A stretch of DNA of 64,000 nucleotides from CBCXTT01 sp965178295 (GTDB taxonomy: Bacteria; Pseudomonadota; Alphaproteobacteria; UBA7879). Below, piece after piece: positions 57,095 through 64,000 of the stretch. The notes beneath the pieces were generated by a model that searched no databases, was not told where the DNA came from, and worked only from the letters and a program-made list of their open reading frames with translations. How positions within the stretch are numbered: position 1 is the stretch's first letter; every line of letters begins with the position of its first letter. The stretch is from the NCBI GenBank assembly GCA_965178295.1, contig CBCXTT010000002.1:62001-126000 (forward strand), in the 5' to 3' direction. The translations under genes and the position numbers were made by a program.

Positions 57095-57848
57095 TCCTGA
57101 GCTCCTCTGAGTCTCTTTATGGTTCAATGCCTTTTTTATCCATACATTACTCATCTGAATACGTAAAATTGTAACTGCGCGTGTTAGCATAAGAATTTTT
57201 TATGTAACTTTGTCCGGTTGTATACAGTGCAGGAGGATTGCCAACGACTAAAAAGAGGTGTTCTCTATACACAGCACATGTTCAATGCGCAAAAATACTC
57301 CGTGTGTTAACAGTGTCAAAGCTTGGGGAGCACAACACCACCTCCCCCCTGAATTCATGCCACCCTATTTCTTCCTAAAACATGCTTCAACGACTAAATT
57401 TCCTCATAGATTCTATCTTTTCCAACCATTTCTATGTCATTGGATCGTCTGCAGGTGCTTTTCTTGACAAAATATATGATCTCGTCATGCCTTGCAGGGA
57501 TCGTGCTCTCCAACAAAATGGTACCTTTCGTAATAACTTGTACCACCTGTGCCGCAAGAATCTTGCCTCAACATTAACGGGATGATTGCTGTACAATCTC
57601 TCTTAATTAAATCAATGGATCTCTGAAAATTCCATGAGATACACTACTGATCATTCTTGCGGCGACATCTGGAACACGATATATACCTGCTCTGTATAAT
57701 TTTATGCGATATTGCGATATCATCGTTACATATATATTTATACACCAAGCGTTGAGCAAGCCCCCCTAGGGTATCTTTCAAAGATACCAAGTTTCAACCG
57801 GAGACAAAGGTTTCATTGACAAAAAACTTTATGAGCACAGAAAAGTGT
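57095..57848. other. 750-base gene-free spacer
   Basis: Short open frames at 57258-57467 and 57382-57585 have no ribosome site or motif I recognise. No structural RNA was seen. The spacer ends with the perfect inverted repeat listed separately, near the 3' end of gap. Confidence 0.45.
57770..57788. repeat. Perfect 8+8 inverted repeat with 3-base loop downstream of gap
   Basis: GGTATCTT-TCA-AAGATACC forms a hairpin about 60 bases beyond the gap stop on the minus strand. It has no T run after it on the minus strand (a G-rich stretch follows), so an intrinsic terminator is not certain. It could be an mRNA-stabilising hairpin or protein site. Confidence 0.5.
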
Positions 57849-58844
57849 TTAGCACATCATACGTGCAACATCAATCATTCTATTAGAAAACCCCCACTCA
57901 TTGTCATACCAGGATAACACCCGATAGAAATTTTTTTGCACAACCTGGGTTTGCGTTGCATCAAATATACTGCTCTCAGGGCAATGATTAAAGTCTACCG
58001 AGACTAATGGCAATGTATTCATTCCAAGCACACCCTTCATATAAGAAGAAGATGCCATGGCCATGGCTTCATTGATATCTTGGATTAGCAAACTTTTTTT
58101 TCCCATAAAGGTAAAATCTATGAGAGACACATTCGCTGTTGGCACTCGCACCGCTGTACCATCGATTTTTCCGGACAACATGGGGAGAACAAGCCCCACC
58201 GCACGTGCAGCACCCGTTGTTGTGGGTATCATAGAAAGTGCTCCTGCTCGTGCGCGCCGCGGATCCTGATGCGCAGTATCTATTAAACACTGGTCGCCTG
58301 TGTACGCATGGATTGTTGTCACAAATCCTTTCTCAATACCCACTTCTTTTTCTAAAACAGCTGCTACAGGCGCCAAACAGTTCGTCGTACAAGATGCATT
58401 GGAGACAATAATATCATCTTGCGCCAATCTATCTTGGTTTACACCATACACAATAGTTTTATCTGCATCTGGGGATGGTGCAGAGATCAGTACTTTTTTA
58501 GCACCAGCGTTTATATGTTTGATAGAATCTTCACGCTTTGTAAAAACACCAGAGCATTCCAGCACAAGATCGACTGACAACTCTCTCCATGGTAGCATTT
58601 CCGGTGATCGCTTCGACAGCATTTTTATCTGACGCCGCCCTACACACAGCGCACCATTTTCATAAGATGTATTCGTCAAAGCTCCGTGGACTGAATCATA
58701 GGCCAACAAATGGTGAGCAACTTCTGGGGTTGCCAAATCATTGATAGACACAACTTCTATATCATCGTGACTACCTTCACAAATAGCTCTCAGCACCAGG
58801 CGTCCGATACGCCCAAACCCATTAATCGCAACACGCATTGTCAT
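57849..58844 (-). CDS. gap: Glyceraldehyde-3-phosphate dehydrogenase, type I
   Basis: The 331-residue product has the Rossmann start INGFGRIGRLVLRA, the catalytic SNASCTTNCLAPV, HAYTGDQ, LPMLSGKIDGTAVRVP and the C-terminal WYDNEWGFSNRMID. The enzyme links glycolysis/gluconeogenesis to NADH. The ATG overlaps the tkt stop by four bases (ATGA), so tkt-gap is one unit. Whether it works glycolytically in this organism cannot be read here. Confidence 0.96.
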   Translation of the reverse strand: MTMRVAINGFGRIGRLVLRAICEGSHDDIEVVSINDLATPEVAHHLLAYDSVHGALTNTSYENGALCVGRRQIKMLSKRSPEMLPWRELSVDLVLECSGVFTKREDSIKHINAGAKKVLISAPSPDADKTIVYGVNQDRLAQDDIIVSNASCTTNCLAPVAAVLEKEVGIEKGFVTTIHAYTGDQCLIDTAHQDPRRARAGALSMIPTTTGAARAVGLVLPMLSGKIDGTAVRVPTANVSLIDFTFMGKKSLLIQDINEAMAMASSSYMKGVLGMNTLPLVSVDFNHCPESSIFDATQTQVVQKNFYRVLSWYDNEWGFSNRMIDVARMMC

Positions 58845-60805
58845 GCTTCACTCCCTTTGAAATACGCCATGGCTATTTTGGCACACAATATATCCGGTGT
58901 CAGTTCAAAATGCTTAAATAATGCTGATGCTGGCGCTGATTCTCCAAATGAATTAATGCCAAACCGCAAACCTGGAATGGGTACATATTTTTCCCACCCC
59001 ATCGTAGTGCCTGCTTCAATCGAGGCACGAAACACACCATCTGGTCCTAAAATAGTGCGTTGATAGTCCAATGACTGCTGGTCGAAAAGCGCCCAACATG
59101 GCATTGATACAACAACCGATTCAATGCCTTTGTGCATCAATTTTTCGGCCACATCCAATGCAAGATGAACCTCAGATCCTGTTGCAATTAACGTCATATC
59201 ACGCTTATTTTTAGTATCCTTTAAAATGTACGCACCACGTGCAGATAAGTTTACAGACACATCATGACGAACCGCAGGTACCGACTGTCGAGTTAAAGAT
59301 AAAACGGCAGGACCATCCTCGTGAGCCAATGCTAGCACCCAACACTCAGCCGTCTCTACTAAATCTGCTGGACGAAACACATGCATGTTGGGGATCAGGC
59401 GCAAACTCATAAGCTGTTCAATGGGTTGGTGCGTTGGGCCGTCTGCACCAAGTCCAATGGAATCGTGGGTCATCACATAAATAACCCGCTGACGCATCAA
59501 TGCCGATAAGCGCATTGCAGGACGCATATAATCCGAGAACACCAAAAAAGTGCCTCCATAAGGAATAAAACCGCCATACAAAGCCAAGCCGTTCATAATC
59601 GCGCTCATGGCATGTTCGCGCACACCATAATGTATATATGCTCCCGTGCTTTGGGGTGTTAACGGCATGGTATTACAAGATTTTGTATTGTTAGAGCCAG
59701 TTAAATCAGCTGATCCCCCCATAAGCTTTGGGATTTCTTGCGTCAATACATCCAAAACCTGTCCGGAGCTTTTTCGTGTTGCCTGATCCTGCTTAAGGTC
59801 TAAACACGCTACGGTACGCCAGAAATTATCTTGCCAACCCTGTGGCAATAAGGGAGATATGGAATGTTGAAACGCTGCCCGCCTCTTATCTGTCAGTCCG
59901 TTCAATGTATCTTGCCATTGTGAGTAGACTACTTTGGAGCGGTCTACACCTGCCTGCCAATGCGCCTGGGCATCTGTTGGCACTTCAAAGGACAGATAGG
60001 GCCAATCAAGTGCCTTTCGCATGGCTGCGACCTCCTCGGGCCCTAAAGGTGTCCCATGGGTTGCAGCAGTACCCTGTTTTGTAGGCGCTCCGCATCCAAT
60101 GATTGTTTTGCATGCAATCAGTGTTGGCTTTGTTGACCGCTGGGCTGCTGAAATTGCTGCATAAATTTCCGAATGATCATGCCCATCAATGCGACAAACA
60201 TTCCACTTTGACGCTTTAAAACGCGCCAATTGATCGTCTGATGTGGCAAGGTCTGTTGAACCATCAATTGTAATCTCATTATCATCAAAAAAGACGATGA
60301 GCTTTCCAAGTTCATGATGCCCCGCGAAAGATAATGCTTCTTGCGATATCCCCTCCATTAAACACCCGTCACCTGCAACAACATAGGTAAAGTGTCCAAC
60401 GAGGTCCGGAAAGTCATGATGACGCCGTTTTTCTGCAAGCGCCATACCTACGGCATTAGCAAATCCTTGTCCTAATGGACCCGTTGTGGTTTCAATGCCG
60501 GCAGCAACACCAAACTCTGGGTGCCCGGCCGCTTTGCTATATAAAGTCCGAAATGATTGCAGTGCAGATAAAGGCATATCAGTATAGCCCGTCAAATGCA
60601 TGCACGCATAGAGCAGCATCGCTCCGTGTCCAGCAGACAAGATAAGCCTGTCTCGATTTGCCCACGTTGGGTCACGCGGATTAAACTGTAAAAAGTCGTG
60701 GTAGAGTACCGAAGCCACATCTGCCATACCAAGTGGAAGACCGGGATGACCAGATTGTGCGTTTTCAATCGCATCGACGCTTAGAAAGCGGAGAGTGTTG
60801 GCCAT
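58841..60805 (-). CDS. tkt: Transketolase
   Basis: The thiamine-diphosphate enzyme of the pentose phosphate path has MANTLRFLSVDAIENAQSGHPG, GDGCLMEGISQEAL (cofactor-binding GDG), THDSIGLGADGPTHQPIEQL and a C-terminal domain ending AKIAMAYFK. The frame is open well upstream across the start of the divergent oxidoreductase gene. I use ATG 60805 because of family length (654 residues). A GTG at 60829 is an alternative with an AGAG stretch before it. It is coupled to gap, and its substrate comes from Rpe. Confidence 0.94.
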   Translation of the reverse strand: MANTLRFLSVDAIENAQSGHPGLPLGMADVASVLYHDFLQFNPRDPTWANRDRLILSAGHGAMLLYACMHLTGYTDMPLSALQSFRTLYSKAAGHPEFGVAAGIETTTGPLGQGFANAVGMALAEKRRHHDFPDLVGHFTYVVAGDGCLMEGISQEALSFAGHHELGKLIVFFDDNEITIDGSTDLATSDDQLARFKASKWNVCRIDGHDHSEIYAAISAAQRSTKPTLIACKTIIGCGAPTKQGTAATHGTPLGPEEVAAMRKALDWPYLSFEVPTDAQAHWQAGVDRSKVVYSQWQDTLNGLTDKRRAAFQHSISPLLPQGWQDNFWRTVACLDLKQDQATRKSSGQVLDVLTQEIPKLMGGSADLTGSNNTKSCNTMPLTPQSTGAYIHYGVREHAMSAIMNGLALYGGFIPYGGTFLVFSDYMRPAMRLSALMRQRVIYVMTHDSIGLGADGPTHQPIEQLMSLRLIPNMHVFRPADLVETAECWVLALAHEDGPAVLSLTRQSVPAVRHDVSVNLSARGAYILKDTKNKRDMTLIATGSEVHLALDVAEKLMHKGIESVVVSMPCWALFDQQSLDYQRTILGPDGVFRASIEAGTTMGWEKYVPIPGLRFGINSFGESAPASALFKHFELTPDILCAKIAMAYFKGSEA

Positions 60806-60923
60806 AAGTGTGTATGTATCTTTTTGCACAGTGCGCTCTCTATCTATTAAAATTTTTGGTTGCGCTATTTTGTACAATATACATATAGTTCCCCTATGAT
60901 GAAAGGCAGAAAATAGGCAATCC

Positions 60924-61880
60924 ATGAAAAATTCTATCGCGCTTATTGGATGCGGTGATTGGGGAAAAAACATAGCCCGCACATTACATAGCATGCAAGC
61001 TCTAGGAGCTCTTCTATACAAAGAAGGCTTCCTGGATATACGCGCCCAACGTATCGCTCAAGAATATGAAATCCCACTATTGACGCTAGAAGAGGGGCTC
61101 AACAATAAAGAGTATCAAGGTATTGCCATTGCAACACCACCAGCCACCCATTTTGACATTGCACACATCTGCATTGCCCATAAAAAGCATGTATTTGTGG
61201 AAAAACCACTTGTCAAAAATGTGCAACAAAACAAACAACTTATAGAAGAGGCAGCAGCGCAAAATATTGTTCTAATGGTGGGACATCTACTGCGCTATCA
61301 TCCAGCTTACGAAGCACTTCTAGACAGACTGCCAGACATTGGTCCCGTGCTCTTTGCAATAGCACGTCGCATGAATTGGGGCAAGATTTATAAAAACGAC
61401 AATATTATTTGGGATTACTTGCCGCATGACTTGTCCATGATTCTCCCTATCTTTTCAGGCGCACCACAATCTGTGCGTGCCCATCCGCTTCATTTTGTCC
61501 GTCCTAATCTTGCAGATACCTGTACGGTAGACCTCACGTTTGGAGACAACCAACACGCGCACATTTTTTTGTCACGGATCAATCCCTACAAAGAACAAAA
61601 ACTTACAGTTATTGGAAAAAAGGGCAGCATGATTTTTGATGACACAAAACCATGGAAAGAAAAGCTCACATTTTTTGACAATGCCTTCCCACATGCAAGA
61701 GATCCAGAGGTTTTGCCACCCCCTAAGGGGCACGCGATTATCCTTACACCATCAGAGCCATTAAAACTTGAATTAAAACACTTTTTACAGTGTATGCAAG
61801 ATCAAACAATGCCTCGCACAGGGGGTCAAGATGCGCTTGATATTTTGTCTGTGATCGCCGTACTGGAACACAGAACGTAA
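60924..61880 (+). CDS. Gfo/Idh/MocA-family oxidoreductase
   Basis: The 318-residue NAD(P)-dependent enzyme begins IALIGCGDWGKNIARTL (Rossmann glycine motif) and has the family's EKP signature (HVFVEKPLVKN) followed by VMVGHLLRYHPAY, and DYLPHDLSMI with the His-Asp pair. Relatives act on sugars or UDP-sugars, often in O-antigen routes, and the WGKNIARTL-type start resembles the WlbA/GDH-like group. The substrate is not predictable. It is divergent from tkt, with the two starts about 120 bases apart. Confidence 0.85.
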   Translation: MKNSIALIGCGDWGKNIARTLHSMQALGALLYKEGFLDIRAQRIAQEYEIPLLTLEEGLNNKEYQGIAIATPPATHFDIAHICIAHKKHVFVEKPLVKNVQQNKQLIEEAAAQNIVLMVGHLLRYHPAYEALLDRLPDIGPVLFAIARRMNWGKIYKNDNIIWDYLPHDLSMILPIFSGAPQSVRAHPLHFVRPNLADTCTVDLTFGDNQHAHIFLSRINPYKEQKLTVIGKKGSMIFDDTKPWKEKLTFFDNAFPHARDPEVLPPPKGHAIILTPSEPLKLELKHFLQCMQDQTMPRTGGQDALDILSVIAVLEHRT

Positions 61881-62588
61881 GATTGGCAACGCGGATATAC
61901 AGCAGATATTCGAACGCCTAAAAATGCTCTAAAAAATGCTAGAATCACTCAGTGTTTCAAAAAACCACATCATGCGTTTCCCCTGATCACATTCAAGAGA
62001 CTTCCCTCTCCCTATGGATTGCGATAAAAATCAAGGATGATGAAAGACTCAAAGGTAAAACAACATCTGGTGCGTCTTGCAATAAACGCTATTAGCCAAA
62101 CTGTCAAGCATCAGTCGTTTTTATGTGCAAGAAAAATCCCATTGTGTGGCTTTGATACTGTACCTACTTTTCAAGAAATTCAAACAATACAGTCCCTGAG
62201 AGCAAGTAACCACGTAATGTACAAACTTTACATGAAACGTTAGAAAATAGCGTTCAACAAAGCGGTACTCCCACTAGTGCGCAATGATGAAGTTCCTGGA
62301 TTGATAACGCTTCACAATCATAGACAAAGCTCGTCACTCTTACAGCGGAGTACAACTAAGCAGAAGAGTACAACTAAGTAAAATTTTGCATATTCCTTGA
62401 GTGTATCGGCACTCCTGTCGACAATTCTGTCGACAATGCAGCAGAAACCTCATCCTCTCCACTGATTCAACGATAACTATACGATCACAAATGGACTGCA
62501 GGGTAAATGGAGGCTATGTAAACATAAATCTCTTGTTGAACCAAGAAATTATAGGTATAAATATATCTGTGCAACGGGGAGATTAGTC
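61881..62588. other. 700-base gene-free spacer with short direct repeats
   Basis: No convincing gene is present. Two small tandem arrangements stand out. GAGTACAACTAAG occurs at 62348-62360 and again at 62366-62378, an 18-base period. CTGTCGACAAT occurs twice near 62414-62437. Both could be replication slippage in neutral sequence. A GGGGAG at 62576-62581 belongs to the next gene. Confidence 0.5.
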
Positions 62589-63293
62589 ATGCATGCTGCG
62601 CTTGTTTTTATATTTAGTCTTTTTCTTAACGTGAGTGGTATCATAAGTTGTGTTACGTTTTTTTCGCCATCCACAAACGCGCATCAAGCTCCCACTGATT
62701 ATCCAGCACTTTTTTTTGGAAATAAAGACGCACCGATCAAAGTAATTGAATACTCTTCTGTCGGGTGCGGCCTCTGTAGTGCCTTTAAAAAGAAAGATTG
62801 GCCACATGTCAACAAAAACTATATAGAAAATGGCCGTGTTCAGTGGTCTGTTCATCATTACCCTCTTAGTCATGCAGATCTCAAAGCAGGTATGTTTTCC
62901 ATGTGTCATCACGACAGCTCGGTACTCTTTGATCGCTATTTTGATCAACAAGGACGGTGGATTTTTGCAACAGATCCCTTGGAGGAGGTGAGAAAAATTG
63001 CAATAGAAAGTGGCATGTCCCCAGAGCAAGTGCAACAATGTGAGTCTGATGAAGATTTACTGAACCGCTTTATTGAACTCAGACTACATGCAAACTCTAC
63101 CTATGAACTTGTTGGTACACCTGCCTTTGTCATTGGTAAAACAGTGATTCCAGGATATGTCTCTAAAGAGATGTGGGACAAAATAATTGCACAGGCTGAA
63201 GAATATGTGCAAAATGGAGGTGAGCTGGCACTCTTCGAGTTGGACCTTCCAGATGAGGACGATATAACCGACGATCAAACGGATGAGCCTTGA
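62589..63293 (+). CDS. DsbA-family periplasmic thiol oxidoreductase
   Basis: The 234-residue product has an N-terminal signal or anchor (residues 3-25), then FFGNKDAPIKVIEYSSVGCGLCSAFKK with a CGLC active site near residue 57-60, YPLSHADLKAGMF, and a C-terminal VGTPAFVIGKTVIPGYV with the cis-Pro loop. The CGLC dipeptide is not the classic CPHC and resembles the Com1/DsbA-like proteins of intracellular bacteria. The acidic C-terminal tail DLPDEDDITDDQTDEP is unusual. GGAG seven bases upstream confirms the ATG. It ends just before atpI. Confidence 0.87.
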   Translation: MHAALVFIFSLFLNVSGIISCVTFFSPSTNAHQAPTDYPALFFGNKDAPIKVIEYSSVGCGLCSAFKKKDWPHVNKNYIENGRVQWSVHHYPLSHADLKAGMFSMCHHDSSVLFDRYFDQQGRWIFATDPLEEVRKIAIESGMSPEQVQQCESDEDLLNRFIELRLHANSTYELVGTPAFVIGKTVIPGYVSKEMWDKIIAQAEEYVQNGGELALFELDLPDEDDITDDQTDEP

Positions 63294-63294
63294 A

Positions 63295-63558
63295 ATGAAA
63301 AAGAAATCACAACCAGCAGGAAATGATGTGTCCCATTTTACGACACTTGCATTCCGTTCTAGCATAGACATGGTGTCAGGCGTAGTCGTCGGCGCTTCAT
63401 TTGGCTACTTTGGGGATCAGCACTGGTCCTATGCTCCTTTAGGAATTCTAATTGGTTTTTTCCTTGGCACCGCCGCCGGATTTTTAAATGTGTACCGTGG
63501 TGTTAAGACGCTCCAAAACAAAGATAAATTGGGAATTCTACCCGTAGATCATGGATAA
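63295..63558 (+). CDS. atpI: ATP synthase accessory protein AtpI
   Basis: The 87-residue protein has two membrane helices (MVSGVVVGASFGYFGDQHW and LGILIGFFLGTAAGFLNVY) as in AtpI, which helps assemble the c-ring. The ATG at 63295 directly follows the stop of the DsbA-like gene; an in-frame ATG at 63283 overlaps that gene and is possible. Its stop overlaps the atpB start by 8 bases. This is the usual atpI-atpB order at the head of the F0 operon. Confidence 0.87.
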   Translation: MKKKSQPAGNDVSHFTTLAFRSSIDMVSGVVVGASFGYFGDQHWSYAPLGILIGFFLGTAAGFLNVYRGVKTLQNKDKLGILPVDHG

Positions 63559-64000
63559 CCCGCTGCATCAATTTGAAGTCATAACCTTGATACCCATTAA
63601 TTTTATGGGATACAACCTCTCTTTTACTAATTCTGCGTTGTTTATGTTTCTCACTGTGCTCGCTATTTTTTCTTTTTTCTACTTTGGAACGCGTAATACA
63701 GAAAAAGTGCCGGGGAGGTTTCAGTCCCTTGTTGAGATCACCTTTGAATTTATTCAGCATACCGTACAAAGCAATATAGGTCAAAAAGAGGGCTTGAACT
63801 TTGTACCGTTTATCCTCTCTCTGTTCTTATTTATCTTATTTGGCAATATGTTTGGTATGCTCCCCTATGCATTTACATTTACCAGTCAGATTATTTTAAC
63901 ATTTTCCCTGGCTAGCATTGTTTTTATTCTTGTGACGCTGGTAGGCATCATGACCCACGGTCTTAAGTTTTTAGTCCATTTTATGCCAAGTGGTGTTCCT
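63551..64000 (+). CDS. atpB: ATP synthase F0 subunit a, cut by the window end
   Basis: The first 150 residues are present: MDNPLHQFEV, INFMGYNLSFTNSALFM, FIQHTVQSNIG, and FLFILFGNMFGMLPYAFTFT, which matches the conserved second helix region of subunit a. The catalytic Arg helix lies beyond the window. The a subunit carries protons past the c-ring. The start overlaps atpI by eight bases. The product is truncated only by the window edge. Confidence 0.92.
   Translation, partial: MDNPLHQFEVITLIPINFMGYNLSFTNSALFMFLTVLAIFSFFYFGTRNTEKVPGRFQSLVEITFEFIQHTVQSNIGQKEGLNFVPFILSLFLFILFGNMFGMLPYAFTFTSQIILTFSLASIVFILVTLVGIMTHGLKFLVHFMPSGVP

Noticed and set aside
61881..62588. CRISPR-like repeats
   Set aside because: Only two copies of each short repeat, with no regular spacers or cas genes.

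Overview
The window looks like part of the chromosome of an intracellular-type alphaproteobacterium, perhaps Holosporales-like. The assignment is by eye and not proven. It rests on the sequence style of the tRNA-Met gene, a STAS-MlaE type permease, AtpI directly before AtpB, a short RNase D without an HRDC domain, a queuine-salvage gene pair instead of visible queuosine biosynthesis, several long spacers with no readable gene, and an mla transporter operon that is visibly decaying. No rRNA operon, insertion sequence or CRISPR array is visible.

Bases 1-3715 differ in character: they look richer in G+C and hold the wreck of a P2-like myophage. The order is end of major capsid (gpN), terminase small subunit gpM broken by a frameshift, a deletion joining the gpM tail to baseplate protein gpJ, a multiply frameshifted gpI-like gene, two small remnants, and an open chimeric gene with a phage-type helix-turn-helix joined to a left-handed beta-helix acyltransferase. 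The remnant lies on the 3' side of a tRNA-Leu gene, a plausible old integration site.

From 4.2 to 13.0 kb nearly everything is on the minus strand: a queuine uptake and insertion pair (yhhQ, tgt) with a DUF721 gene; cmk-tsaB-rimI-rpmB; and a pepF/ABC1-kinase/glycosyltransferase-25 cluster. From 13 to 17.4 kb are tadA, rnd, fdx-iscX (end of an Isc system), mnmA and rpe.

From 17.8 to 25.3 kb is a compact type VI secretion cluster, tssK-tssL-tssM-tssA, covering the baseplate connector, membrane complex and TssA. The tube, sheath, ATPase, spike and effectors are not in the window.

From 25.4 to 35.7 kb come lpxC, def, the mlaF/mlaE pseudogenes, an NhaD antiporter, bamE, nadK, polA and a YkuD-type L,D-transpeptidase-like gene. 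From 36 to 49.4 kb come a zinc-ribbon membrane protein, a large AsmA/YhdP-like protein, dnaA, a CorB-like protein, DUF1622, an RND efflux pair and mutY. From 50.5 to 64 kb come secA, an ABC exporter with secB, a glycine-zipper lipoprotein with trxA, gap-tkt, a Gfo/Idh/MocA oxidoreductase, a DsbA-like protein, and the start of the F0 operon (atpI, atpB cut by the window end). Six tRNA genes are present: Leu, Pro, Met, Phe, Glu and Asn.

Envelope upkeep (LpxC, BamE, AsmA-like, BamE, L,D-transpeptidase, SecA/SecB, DsbA-like), tRNA modification (Tgt, TadA, MnmA, TsaB) and host interaction (T6SS) are the dominant themes. I found no clearly new multi-gene system. The most unusual single gene is the HTH-acyltransferase chimera at the phage/chromosome boundary.
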